From Bidens hawaiensis (lineage: Eukaryota; Streptophyta; Magnoliopsida; Asterales; Asteraceae), in the NCBI GenBank assembly GCA_021521415.1, contig JAIQDT010001947.1:372001-436000 (forward strand): DNA of 64,000 nt, given 5' to 3'. How positions within the stretch are numbered: the first letter of the stretch is position 1; every line of letters begins with the position of its first letter. Made by a program: the position numbers and the translations under genes. The notes beneath the pieces are model-generated. The model did not search any database, was not told the DNA's origin, and saw only the letters and a program-made list of their open reading frames with translations. Of the stretch, positions 11,264 to 22,880 are shown one piece after another.

Positions 11264-11725
11264 ATGCCTCCTTCGTCGCGTGAAGACATGATCATGGCCT
11301 TGGTCGACAAAATCGATCTGCTATTAATCCAACAAGAATCAAGTGTCGCCCTTGCCAAGATGCAGTTTGACTCCCTCACTACCACCTTGAACCAAATCAC
11401 CGCTAACCTTACCGCCGCCCTCACCAAAATTTCTGACACCTCCTCGCCGATAACCGACACAAAACTAGATCTTCCACCTATAATCCCAACACCGAAACCA
11501 GAAAAACCACAGTCACCATCATCACCTCTAACAGCTTATGATGCCTCTCCAATCCCTAAACCCACATCACTAGCCAAACCCATTGTTTTCATTCCATATA
11601 ATGGACTCAAGACCACCAATATGCCCTTACCAATGGCTATGACTTCTTTTACTATAAAAAAGAAAAGCACATGGTCATCACTACCTCCATTTTGTGTCCC
11701 ATACGCATATTGCTCCCTGCCTTAA
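11264..11725 (+). pseudogene. Short gag-like open frame inside the small LTR element
   Basis: Begins at the ATG of MPPSSREDMIMALVDKID, 26 nt after the LTR, and runs about 150 codons. The start resembles N-terminal gag leaders of Ty3/gypsy elements, with a polar helix and then a Pro-rich linker (PPIIPTPKPEKPQSPSSP). No zinc knuckle, protease or RT follows. It may be a remnant rather than a working protein. Confidence 0.5.
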
Positions 11726-12006
11726 ATAAGTTTTCAACAAACTTACTTTAAAATGATTAAAGAAGGCATCTCTACCAAGGATTTGTCCAGGTTTTTGACA
11801 ACAATTCCTACAACATCTAGTTTCTTCGCAAAGCCAATTCATTCTAGTAAAATTATGATCACATATCTTGCGGAGAGACGAGAGTGGCAACCGCCATGGC
11901 GAGCGGTCGAGACCGCCCCGGTTGAGGTAGTCAGACTTGAATGGGGGCCACCATGGACAACGCTTTCCGTTCTTGAGGACAAGAACGTTTTGAAGATGCG
12001 AGGAAT

Positions 12007-12279
12007 TGATATGATCATAAAATATTATTTAAGTTTAATATATTAATTAAGTTTATCTTTTATTTAGTTTCCTTATTGTATTATAATTAGGTTTCCTTAT
12101 TGTTTATCTTTTCCTATTTTATATGTTTTTCTTTTCCTATAAATTGTAATCGTTTCAATAAGAAAAATAATCAGAAAATTTGTCTCAAGTTTGGTTTCTC
12201 TTCTTCTCTTTTGTTCTTGGAGCCTAACCCACTCTACGGGTCTATTGGGAGATTGACCATCTCGAATCGGTCTCTATCA
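12007..12279 (+). repeat. Right LTR of the small LTR element
   Basis: Direct repeat of 10967-11237, ending TCTCTATCA directly before the TAAAG duplication. Confidence 0.85.
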
Positions 12280-12556
12280 TAAAGGGTTTCATATGACTGG
12301 GTTGGGTCAGCTAGCGGTGGCCTTTTACCATTGGATCATCCCGTACAGAGTACCTAAGCAATTCTTTATTTGTTAGTTGTTAAAAGAAAAGAAAAATTTT
12401 CTGGTTGATGACATCATGGTGATTCAATTAAGTGATCATTATTAGGCCCAAACTAAATGTGTAAACAAACAAAGCTATGTCGTAACGTGATAAGGACATA
12501 ATCGGAGGCTTGGAGCTAACATCCTCTCATCATTTGACACATGGCCGGTTTTACAC

Positions 12557-12873
12557 TGTGTTCCTGAGTATCATTTAAGGATAGAAAGGGAAGAAAAAGG
12601 TAGGAAAGAAAAGATTATTGTGTTCCTAAGTTTCATTTAAGGATGGAAAGGGAAGGAAATAAGAAAATGTGTGTTCCCAAGTTTCATTAAAGGAAAGAAA
12701 TGGTAGGAATTGGAAGGAAAAGTAAGGGTAAAATGGAATGTTTTGTTTCCTTCCAATTTGAAAGGAAATGAATGGAAAGAAAGAAAGTGAATAAAAGGAA
12801 ATGAAATGAAAAGAAAAAGAAAGGAAATGATTCTTTTCCTTTCCTTTCTTTTTTTAATTATCTCGGGAACACA
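12557..12873. mobile_element. MITE with GTGTTCC inverted ends and repeated left terminus
   Basis: Left end TGTGTTCCTGAG and right end CTCGGGAACACA are inverted. The left terminal motif recurs directly at about 12620 (TGTGTTCCTAAG) and 12671 (TGTGTTCCCAAG), each followed by TTTCATTWAAGGA. The interior is GGAAAGGAAA-rich. Superfamily and target duplication are uncertain. Confidence 0.55.
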
Positions 12874-14060
12874 ACAGAATTTAAATATCTTGACAAAGTT
12901 AAATAAAAAAGGGCTATACATACTAACAAGTTACGAATTATATATGCTATTTTCTTTGTTAAAAAAGACTATTAACCTTATAACAATTAGCCTCGGCATG
13001 CTCTTTTTCTATTCAGCCTCTTTAAGTTCTACTTTCATATGATCTTGCTCATTAACATGTTCTTGGTCTTCACCAGGTTGTTGCTCTACATGCTCTTGCC
13101 CTTTAACAAGCTATTCAATAGGCGGTTTATGCATAATATTATAAATAACACCGGCTCGAGACTTTCTAATTGCTTCATCTAATTTTCTCCTTTTACATTT
13201 TGTTTGAGCACAGGATGGTTGTTCAGGAGACATACTTGCTAAAAATCAAATAGTATATAGGGTTAAACTATTATTATAAATTAGGGCAAAATTGGGTGCA
13301 TCGATAAATTGGAGAAAGAAAATAAAACATATGTTGGTGATAGAAGGTGGGCTGGTGGTTAACGATGGTGCCTATAAGGGGTTAATTGTTGCATCACGGG
13401 CTAACGGTGGTGGTTGGCTGGTGGTCATGCTTGTTCCAATTGCACGGAACGTGTGTGATGATATTGATTAGCCACTTATTTTTTATGATTTCCTTTGTTT
13501 GATTTAATAAATTTTCTTATATTTAAGCTTTTAGTTTGTGCCCAATTAATTATACTTTATTAATCGAAGTTTGGATTAAAATAATTTTAGGCATAATCAT
13601 TACAAGATTTATTATATACAATAATTTTTATAAGGTTTATATTTTTAAATATACTTATATAAAAAAATTGACCTCCAGAAAAAAAAAAGTCTCAACTAAA
13701 GCTCGCATTTCCCCATGTTGTCCCTAGTCAACACCATTGAAATGTTGGCATTGAATTGTCAAACTGGTTTCAAGTGAGACTCGTGTCAATTCAAGAGTTC
13801 AAGCTTCACACCTAAAATCCGCTTCACAAAACATATGGGACAATTTGTATTGATGTATCTTCTTATCTAGTTGTATGCTATGTAATCTTTTTTTTTTTCT
13901 TATAATATATTTGTTCGTTCCGAAAATTTTTTTTTTCTTGATAACGTATTTTCGTTTTTTACTTTTTTTTTTCCAGTAGACAATTAGTTAATAATAAGGC
14001 ATGAGGTTTTAACATCGGTAGTATCAATCAAGTGGTTACCATGCATTTTTGTTCAAAATA
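12874..14060. other. AT-rich intergenic stretch with a possible decayed reading frame
   Basis: A minus-strand frame from the ATG at 13233 encodes a basic stretch (KCKRRKLDEAIRKSRAGV) but meets a stop after about 40 codons, then continues with EHVEQQPGEDQEHV-like repeats to about 13025. It may be a decayed gene or transposon fragment; no family is recognised. The rest is AT-rich with T runs near 13890-13975. Confidence 0.3.
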
Positions 14061-14189
14061 TTAACTCTCCACATCCAGGTATTATGCGTCACGTGGCGCC
14101 CGGTCAAAGTTATGGTTTTTACAAAAACAGGCTGTAGTCATAACTCTCCACCCTCAGGCGTTATGCGCCACGTGGCGCCCAGTCACTAT
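14061..14189. repeat. Dimeric repeat with palindromic G-box core
   Basis: Two units with a 79-bp period each carry a CCTCAGGCGTTATGCG-like sequence and a CACGTG palindrome: GCGTCACGTGGCGC at 14086-14099 and the perfect 14-bp palindrome GCGCCACGTGGCGC at 14165-14178. The same dimer recurs at 63510-63650. Confidence 0.7.
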
Positions 14190-15170
14190 TAATTTTATTT
14201 GTTTTTTTAAATAATAATTCATTTAAATAATTAAATATATAATTAAAAAACTACATTAAAATTAAAAAATACATTAAACGGATGTAGAAGTTTTAAAATT
14301 CATTTTTATATCAACTTTCGCATATGACATCTTATTATCGTAAATACATTTTGTTCCAAATTTTTTCTATATATAAATCTCTTTAACAAAGTACCAAGTT
14401 GCAAGGACTTAAATGCAAATACTATTAAAAACAAGGTTTAAACTAATAAATAAATAGTACCATAGGGACTAAACAAAAACTCTCAACCATTTATAAACCA
14501 ACAAACCCTAAATTGCAAGTCTCTCTTCTTCTTCTTCTTCTTCTTCTTCTTCTTCTTCTTGCTGCAGCCTCTACAGATGCAAATACTTGAAAACCCTAGA
14601 TCCATTGCAATTAAGGTTTTGTTCTTTACCTAATTTTTAATCTATATTCAAGATCTATAATGAATTTAACGGATATATTTTGATATTTGAGCCCATTTTT
14701 CGCGTTTTACACAAGGCGCTCCAAAAAAAAAAACTCAAAATGCGGGGGGGGGGGGGGGGGGGGGGTGGAAAAGAAATATAAAATCATATATTTATATGTT
14801 TAATGGCAAATGAGCCGGCCAAAAGAGGCAATTAAATTTTAGCTAAACAAAAGAAAACCAACCACCATGATATTCCAATTTATATATTACTAGGTAATGA
14901 ATCCGATTACACGGTTAAATACTTTATAATATAAAGGAAATAGTAAATAAAAAACAGTCTTGTAAAAGTTTACAAGTTTTAAATTTATATATTACCAAAG
15001 ATTAAATATGATATAAGATAAACGGGACCGGAACAATTTAGTTATTATTGTAAGGATGAGTATTATTACAAAACTTTTAAATTATTTAAGATTCTAAAGA
15101 AATTTTTGAAAACTAACATTTTTTAGTAAAATTTTTGGTATGTTAATTTTATTTGAGTGTAGTTTTATCA
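14190..15170. other. AT-rich intergenic stretch with microsatellites
   Basis: Holds a (TTC)n run at about 14521-14561 and an uninterrupted run of 22 G at 14744-14765, which may be error-prone in assembly. No coding sequence is supported. Confidence 0.55.
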
Positions 15171-15179
15171 TTTTTTATA

Positions 15180-15383
15180 GGAAAATTGGTTTTAAAACTT
15201 CAAATTATGCTTTATTGTCAAATAACAGGCTCAAATTTGCATTTGGTTGGTGGTGGTCTCAACTAAACGTGTATTTGTTTTTAACAGTCCGTGACTAACG
15301 GTGACTAACTCCGTTAGTTTGTTACTGAGTTGGCAAGCCTAGTTGTCAAAATATTGCTTATGTGGCAACTTACATGGCACAAT

Positions 15384-15417
<34 letters not shown>

Positions 15418-16060
15418 GGACTAACGTCTTCATAGACGCCAGCCACCACCATTCGCGGTCACCAATGTTGCCGCTAATCTGTCATCACCATGCTTCACGA
15501 TGAAGTTCTGGTCCAATGGTGGGGTTTTTCGTTATAACTCTAGAAACAGACTCCAATTCGAACCCAAAATTCATGTTATTTATTATGGATTGCAATTAAA
15601 ATCTTAGGGCTTTTATTTGGTTGATAAAAACGAGTTGAATGATACATTTATTACCTCAAACGGTGTTTGAATTGATATGCCGCAGAGCCTTGCTGGAATT
15701 CAAACAATCCACTAGAAAAACAATTTTGATTTTTTGGATTCAAACAAGCCACTGGTGGTGGTGGTGATTCGTTTATTCGCCAAAAAAACGTGGGTGCATG
15801 TAGGGATATGCAGTGGGAGGGAGGAGCCGAATGATGGCGGTTGCAAGTGATGACGATGGCGGCGGCTGCTAGTGGCAATGGCACGGTGGTGCAGTGGTGG
15901 CTCTTAGAGAATAAACATGGAGGAGGAAGATAACGACATATTATAACTCGCCGGATGATGGTGAGGTTGGCAGCGAAAGTGTCGCCGGAGAAGATGGTGA
16001 AGTGGGGATGTAGAAGACGGTGAACGAATGATGTGGATCTACACCTATCTATATATGTTA

Positions 16061-16102
<42 letters not shown>

Positions 16103-17662
16103 GCCTAGTTGCCACGTATTACGCCACGTAATCAAGGTTTTGACAACAAATCATGCCACGTAATCATCAGACTAACGGAGTTAGTCATCCGTTAGTCGCG
16201 AACTGTTAAAAATAAATACTCCTTTAGTTGGGACCACCACCAACCAAGTGCAAAGTTGGGCCTGCTATTTGTCAATAAGGTATAGTTGTATTTAAAACCA
16301 AGACAAAGTGGCAAAACTGGTCCTTTATGTTTGCACGCTTTTTCAATGGTCGTCATTTGACAAACTTAATGACAAAAAACATCATTTATTCTTAAAAACT
16401 CTATCATGGTATGTCCTTTGGTCCTAACTCAGTTATCTTTTCTCGTTAAATCCAGTCATGTGCATTGCACATGAGGGTAGTATTGTAATTTTACATATTT
16501 ATTTAATAATTGAAAATACAAAATAAGTAAACATATATAAAAGTAAATACTCTCTCTCTCTCTCTCTCTCCTTCTTCAATCCATCTTCAAGATCTGACCT
16601 TATAACACAAACCTAAATCCCCAAATTGAGCAACTAATTAGGGCTTTGCTCTATCATAAATCTCCAATTTGAGCAACAAGTTAGGATTTTGAACCTATAA
16701 CACAAACGCTATGTCGTTTTTTTTTTCCGGCAACATAGCAACATCACCACCCACTCTCTCTGTCCTTAAATTTTCTCTCTGTCTCTCTTTCCTTTTCCTC
16801 GACGTACACAGATCTGGGATTTCGGCAGCCGCTGCCACTGTGGGGAATCAATCGGAGGAATGGATCAGATCCGGAGTTTGAAAACACTCTTTTTGAAGCA
16901 AAATTACAGATCTTCAATGAGGTTGTGGTCTTCAGATTATCGGCTGCCACTGTTGTTCTCAAATCTGGGTTTCGGGTGTGTTTGCTGGAACCTTCACATC
17001 GCCGGAAAATACATGACGGGTATATCGCTGGAAAACGGTTAGGTTTAGAGAACCACCGTCGTCAGTGGTCAGATTATGAACAACTTAATGGTTTATTCGA
17101 GGCGCATTTTGTTATAAATTATGAAGGGTGACGGCTGTGGTGATGGTTTTTATATTAATGGAGAAGGGCGGCAATGGCGGTGGTGGGTATGGTGGTCTGG
17201 GACGGATATTCTGGTGATGGGTGGTTGTAGCGGACCTAGCGGTGATGGTGAAGGGTGTGCGATGAACGGTGGTAGGGTAAAGGTTTTTGAGTAAGTGGTG
17301 ATGGTGGTCGGCAAGTAGAGACAACTACTGACAGAGATGCTAAAGAAGTGGTGGTGGTGTCATGATGTTATGCTTGGCCGGGAGGAGAGAGAGAGAGAGA
17401 GTTTATTTTATATATACCTAAAATTAGTCAATTACACAAATAACCCCTGAGAGGGTAAAAAGACCAAATTACCCTCACATGAGGTGCACATGACTGGATT
17501 TAACGAGAAAAATTAACCCTCGTTAGTGAAAAGGACGAACCGTGCAATGTTTTATGAACATAAAGGATGTTTTTTGTCATTAAGTTTGCCAAAGGACGAC
17601 CATTGAAAAACCGTGCAAACATAAAGGAAGAGTTTTGCCATTTTGTCTAAAACCAATTTTCC
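15180..17662. mobile_element. Mutator-like element A with long inverted ends (contains element B)
   Basis: Long terminal inverted repeats of about 150 bp or more start GGAAAATTGGTTTTAAA and include TTGGTTGGTGGTGGTCYCAA and TTTTTAACAGTYCGYGACTA. A perfect 9-bp duplication TTTTTTATA flanks it (15171-15179 and 17663-17671), the Mutator hallmark. The interior holds a (CT)n run (15384-15415), a (TTA)n run (about 16055-16101) and GGTGG-rich DNA but no transposase. Element B is inserted inside its right inverted repeat, so the last 15 bp of A lie after B. Confidence 0.88.
16302..17647. mobile_element. Mutator-like element B, nested in A; family also at 32116 and 38241
   Basis: Ends GACAAAGTGGCAAAACTGG and GAGTTTTGCCATTTTGTC are inverted, with about 190 bp of terminal inverted repeat including TGCACATGAGGGTAGTATTG and its inverse. 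A perfect 9-bp duplication TAAAACCAA (16293-16301 and 17648-17656) flanks it. The interior has (CT)n and (GA)n runs next to the two inverted repeats and Pro/His-codable GGTGGTGG DNA. It has no transposase and is 1,346 bp. Confidence 0.9.
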
Positions 17663-17671
17663 TTTTTTATA

Positions 17672-18088
17672 TTTATATTTACGATTACAATTTTGAAAAT
17701 TAGTTTTATGCATATCTATGTTTTTTTACACATATGTAAATTTGTTAGTACATAATTTTACATATATGTAAACTTATGATTAATATATGTAATCAAAAAT
17801 TTATATATAAAATATAATAAAACTACTCTTAAATAATGTTAATATACATAAAAAAAATGTTTAACTGTTAAGAGTGTCTGAATTCTTAACTTTTTTAGAG
17901 TTTTTAAATGATAACAATTATATAATATTAATGTGTTTATGTTGTTATAACTAATAATTTGTAGAACCTTAAACTTTTAATTATGGTTTAATTTTCTTTG
18001 TTATTTATATTTTCAGCCAATCTAATTATCATCCTGAGCACTTGTATAGGCCAGTAGCCACCATGGAGTGAAGCATCAGATGACAAAT
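17672..18088. other. AT-rich spacer left of the gypsy element
   Basis: Strongly AT-rich, with a few ACATATGTAAA-like words. No gene or bounded repeat is visible. Confidence 0.55.
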
Positions 18089-18093
18089 GTACA

Positions 18094-18500
18094 TGTTAGG
18101 CCATGAATTTTATACTGAGGATCATTTATCCTTAACTGTCTTATGGATAGTTTATCCTTGAAATATGTGTCAGGATATAAAGGATCGACGATCCTAGGTA
18201 TTATTTGTTTACTAATGATTGCGTTTAGTATGGTGATGTGTTGGACAGGTGTGACAACTTTAAGATGTACTTGCATCAGTTATCCTCACAGAGCATTCTC
18301 TAGCTGGAGCATGCAGGATCCTACTTCAATGTAGCTGTTAATGGACGAACTCATGTGAAGATGAATGTGCAAATATCAACAACGCTATAAGACTCATTCT
18401 CCCGCTTATCTCGCTACTGGATGGCTATTGGCACGTGGTCAAAGGTCGTGGAGCGACTAGGTGGAAGACTTCCGGATAGTTAGGGAATATTGTTAGTGAT
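18094..18500 (+). repeat. Left LTR of the gypsy element, 3' part missing
   Basis: Closely matches the first 410 bp of the right LTR, through TTAGTGAT, then jumps directly to internal sequence (TGGTGCTATAATCC). About 490 bp present at 31583-32070 has no counterpart here, so the left LTR lost its 3' portion, including the usual R/U5 side. Confidence 0.85.
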
Positions 18501-18561
18501 TGGTGCTATAATCCATATTATTCCTATCATTCTCAACTTTTTCATACCCATATCACTATCA

Positions 18562-20450
18562 ATGGCCTCTCAATCAACCTCTGCTTCATCAACCATGCCG
18601 GCTATGGTTCCTCTCTCATCAAGGACTTTGCCACCGATGCCTCCGCCAATTACGGGAACGCAACGGCCTGCTGCTGCTCGGAGCAAGACGCAACTACCAG
18701 TCTTCCAGAGCTCAAAAACCGTTGCTGCTGCCCTGGTGGTTAATACTAACAGTGATGTTTCATCTATGTTTTCGCAGGTTAAAGCATACATGGAGCAGCA
18801 GCACAAGACCAACCAGAGGATCCTCCGTGAGATAGAAGATCTCAGGAAGAACAAGAGGCCAGCAGAGGATCTCACCCCCCGGGATGCCAAGGATGCTAGA
18901 TTTCACCAGTCCAGAATCCATGGCTCAATTCTCACAAGGATCATCTATCCTTCAACAAGGGTCCATGGGTCAACAGTCCCAAGGATCCTCGCTATTTCAG
19001 CAAGGATCATCTATCCTTCAGCAGAGGTCCACGGGTCAACAGGCTCAAGGATTCTCGTTAGATCCGCCAAGGTCGACTAATCTCCAACAAGGATCCATGG
19101 CTCAGCAGAATCAAAGATCCTCATATTATCGGCAAGGATCAACCACCTTTCCACAAGGATCCTATGGTGCCCAACCTCAAGGATCCTTCATTCCGAATCA
19201 AGGATCCTTCTTCCCGGATCAAGGATCCTCAGGAGTCCAACATCAACGATCCTCCGAAGTCCATGAAGGAGACATAATCCCCATGCAAACCATAGCCTCT
19301 GGAGGACCAACTCTTATCGCAGACTCCTCTTACCCCATCTACTCATCCGAGATGCCAACCTTCACTCAGCAAATAGGTAACTTGTACGATCCTTTAACCT
19401 TATATGCTAACCGTGGTTTCGTGCAGGATGCAGGTATCAACCAAGCTATGGCCAAGGAGCTGCAGAAGCTCAAGGATATGATATCCAGTGTTCCCGGAGT
19501 CATAAGACCAATCCCCTAGATACCTGAGGGAAGCCACAAAGTATCCAGATTTGCTCCACCTATCTGTGATGCTGAAATCCCGAAGCGTTTCCAGACTCCG
19601 AATATGAAAACTTACGACGGGACCACTGATCCTGAAGAACATGTAGCGCAGTATAGGGAAAGGATGGAGATCAATCCTATTCCGGAGAGACTCAAAGAAG
19701 CTTGTCTGTGCAAAGGCTTTGGATCCACGCTAACGGGATCCGCTCTAAATTGGCTGCTAAGTCTTCCTCCTTTTTCAATTACTTCTTTCTCACACTTAGT
19801 TAACTTATTTAACACTCAATTTTCCTGCAGTCGGAAATTTGAGAGGTTAACCAGTGATTTATATCGTGTTGTCCAACCTAGTGATGAATCCCTTAGGGAT
19901 TTCATTACCAGGTTCGGCAAGGAAGCTCTAGAAATCCCAAATCTTGACATGACTACTGCTGTTATAGCATTCAAGATGGGAATTCAGAAGAGCTCCCCCT
20001 TTTATGATGATTTAGTGATGACTCCATGCAGGACATTAGGTGAAGTCAGAAACAGGGCATTAAGATACATTCGGTTGGAAGAAGACAGAAGGATCCAGGA
20101 TCGTCTTGGGGGACAACCAAAACAAGAAACCCCCGAAAAGAATAAAGGATCCTGAAACAGGAGCAACAATTCTAAGCCGTACACTAAGTTCACCAACCAG
20201 AACGTACGGGCAGTTGAAGAAGGAGATGACGATGAAGATTATCCCTGCATCTCCGACTATTGTTTCTCTGTAGATACTCATGGCTTGATCTGTGCCATGA
20301 AGGATCTGGGAGAAAAAGCGAGATGGCCGTGAAAGAATGAGAAGACTGTCGGCTTCAAGGACCAGTCTAAGTGGTGCGCTTTCCACGAAGACTTTGGCCA
20401 CGCCACAGACGAGTGCATCGGCTTAAGGAGGGAAATTGGATACCTTTAAA
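18562..20450 (+). pseudogene. gag: gag of the gypsy element (frameshifted, with stops)
   Basis: The ATG at 18562 opens MASQSTSASSTMPAMVPLSS. The frame shifts near 18895 and continues as a low-complexity region of repeated QGSS/QGSM units (about 18915-19275), largely encoded by CAAGGATCC. A stop lies at 19517-19519. The conserved gag core follows (TYDGTTDPEEHVAQYRERME, LTGSALNWLLSLPPFSI, LRDFITRFGKEALEIP), then stops at 20153-20155 and near 20331. A zinc knuckle of the form C-x2-H-x4-H-x4-C (CAFHEDFGHATDEC) is at 20374-20416. The protein would package element RNA. The end of gag is interrupted by the solo LTR at 20460. Several stops look like CGA to TGA changes. Confidence 0.85.
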
Positions 20451-20929
20451 GAACTCTTGTGTAAGGCCCCGAACCCGGTAGCCCTACTTTAGCGTCGGAT
20501 TTACTCATAAACACAGTTCTTACAAATCAGAGTTCATTAAAACTTTCGCGGAATATAAAAACTTTCAAGAAACGTTACAACAATCCAAAACTTGCCTTAA
20601 TTAAACATTCTTGTCTTTCAAAATAAACGTCAATTACATTAAAACATCTTGAGTCTTCAGATGCCAGTCTCCTATTCGCCCACCATGTGCCCGCTCAAGC
20701 TAGTTGTCTCATTCTACTCACCTGCGTGCATACTAAAAGTCAGCTACGCTGAGTGAGTTCTAGTTAATCGGACGCCATACAATACATATACATACATACA
20801 TATCCGAAGATACATATCCATACTTAACTAGTTACCCTTCTGTTCTACATACATACTTACTACCATACATACATACATATCTACAATCACTAACCTCAGT
20901 CTACCGAGAGTACGTTCATAGTCCGCCGT

Positions 20930-21640
20930 CTATACCTGTACTCAAGGTCGTGAACACGTAAAAGGTCCGCAGTCCTTACCTATGTTCACCGTTTATGGTA
21001 CGTGCAAGGTCCGCAGTCCTTCCCTATACCATCCTACATCCACAACACGTACAAGGTCCACAGTCCTTCCCTATGTTGCAACCTAAACCATAGCACATAC
21101 GAGGTCCGCAGTCCTCCCCTATGCTACCACAATACAAATACATAGCACGTACGAGGTCCGCAGTCCTCCCCTATGCTACCACAATACAAATACATAGCAC
21201 GTACGAGGTCCGCAGTCCTCCCCTATGCTACCACAATACCAATACATAGCACGTACGAGGTCCGCAGTCCTCCCCTATGCTACCACAATACCAATACATA
21301 GAACGTACGAGGTCCGCAGTCCTCCCCTATGCTACCACAATACCAATACATAGAACGTACGAGGTCCGCAGTCCTCCCCTATGCTACCATAATACAAATA
21401 CATAGCACGTACGAGGTCCGCAGTCCTCCCCTATGCTACCACAATACAAATACAGCACGTATAAGGTCCACAGTCCTTTCCTATTTTGATGCCTATCTAT
21501 AATACGTATAAGGTCCGCAGTCCTTAACTACGTTGTCGTCTATTATCTGTAACACGTATAAGGCCCACCGTCCCTATCTACGTTTGCGTCTATCATCTAC
21601 ATTACGTATAAGGCCCACAGTCCTTAACTACGCCATCACC
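20930..21640. repeat. Tandem array of about 52-bp units within solo LTR 1
   Basis: Units built around ACGAGGTCCGCAGTCC. Seven nearly identical units start exactly 52 bp apart at 21099, 21151, 21203, 21255, 21307, 21359 and 21411; more diverged units lie on both sides (AAGGTCCGCAGTCCTT, AAGGCCCACAGTCC). Confidence 0.9.
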
Positions 21641-21914
21641 AGCCGAGTCTATGTCCGACAGAAGCTAGAGGGATTTGCCATCCTAACTTACTATGTCGAA
21701 CATAGAACTCACATACCATTCGTGTACCTGTATACACATACTTCACATATACAATAATTACATTATAGCGTAAGAACACTCTAGGCGTTCTTTACATCAT
21801 TCATTTAACAACCATACCTCTTGTCGATACGTGCAATATCCGAAGATCGTTCACGCCCCGACAAGTATTCATTTGTAATGTTCATACATCATCATCATCA
21901 TCGTACTCAGTATA

Positions 21915-22035
21915 TCCCACCAATAGCAATGCTATGGTAGGGTCTGAGGAGGGTAAGATGTAGACAGCCTTACCTCTATCCCATAGGGATAGAGAGGTTG
22001 CTTCCGGTGAGACCCCCGGCTCGATAGTAGTTTTG
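21915..22035 (+). mobile_element. SINE-like fragment (Au-type wording) within solo LTR 1
   Basis: GGGTCTGAGGAGGGTAAGAT, GTAGACAGCCTTACCTCTAT and GGTTGCTTCCGGTGAGACCC resemble the body of widespread plant Au-type SINEs. Ends and a target duplication are not visible. Confidence 0.45.
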
Positions 22036-22664
22036 AATCAAGCCTTGGACATAAGACACATAACACTCAATCATCGGGACACTGGCTGATTGGTGCATGT
22101 GCCCTTGTCTTTCGGCTATCAACGCCACCACATGATGCCTGATTAACCTTCCGCCACTTTTAACGTTATTTTCACGTGATTAGTAAAATAACGTCAAAAT
22201 TAGTGCAATTTTACTTTTGCCCACCCAAGGGTTCACACATATATACATTATATGTGCGCACCGCAAGCAGGGCGTAGTAATGTTCATACATCTTCGATAT
22301 ATAATATTCGTACCTTTATTTTTAACCTGACAGTACGCGCAATATCCGAAGATCGTTCGCGTACCGACAAGCAATCATTCATATCCATCACATATATCAC
22401 ATATGGCATACATTTATCACTTAGGATAAATGTATTAACAACACATCGAGTATGCACACAGCCTCGAAAACATAACAAGGAATGGGGCTAGAAACTCACC
22501 TGAACTCTGCTTCTTCCTCCGATAGTTGTAAATCCCTTCTTTAACTGAGCTCGGCTGACTGTATAAGTTACACGTATCAATACTCGCCTGATCTAATCTG
22601 GTGGCCTAGTATTAGCTTACTTTTACTTATCGTTTTTAATTTATTTTCCAATCAAACTTGACTT

Positions 22665-22880
22665 TAGGCGAAGTTAAACCTTAGGCGAACTTAGCTTTAG
22701 GCGAAGTTAAACCTTAGGCGAACTTAGCTTTAGGCGAAGTTAAACCTTAGGCGAACTTAGCTTTTAGGCGAAGTTAAACCTTAGGCGAACTTAGCTTTAG
22801 GCGAAGTTGTCATCAGGCGAACTTAGCTTGCAGGCGAAGTTCATCAGGCGAACTTAGCTTGCAGGCGAAGTTGTCGGCTG
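22665..22880. repeat. Tandem array of GGCGAAGTTAAACC/GGCGAACTTAGC units
   Basis: About six alternating units of some 32 bp, each pairing TTAGGCGAAGTTAAACC with TTAGGCGAACTTAGC. The related copy at 49499 has a different GTTCGC-based array at the corresponding place (about 50165-50310). Confidence 0.85.

Larger units (their letters stand above)
10967..12279 (+). mobile_element. Small non-autonomous LTR retrotransposon (TRIM/short LARD size)
   Basis: Two direct repeats of about 272 bp (10967-11237 and 12007-12279) both start TGATAYGATC/T and end TCTTATCA or TCTATCA. They flank a 769-bp interior. The whole is bounded by a perfect 5-bp duplication TAAAG (10962-10966 and 12280-12284). A TTTGGTGCTTTCATC primer-site-like sequence directly follows the left LTR, and a purine-rich GAAGATGCGAGGAAT precedes the right LTR. 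The interior has only a short gag-like frame, so the element must have relied on a partner for RT and integrase. Confidence 0.88.

Noticed and set aside
15651..16115. Minus-strand open frame of 154 codons
   Set aside because: Lies inside Mutator-like element A, begins with an Asn run from the (TTA)n microsatellite and is His/Pro/Ala-rich low complexity with no recognised domain.
21099..21462. A CRISPR-like array
   Set aside because: The repeats are directly adjacent 52-bp units without unique spacers, inside a plant LTR.
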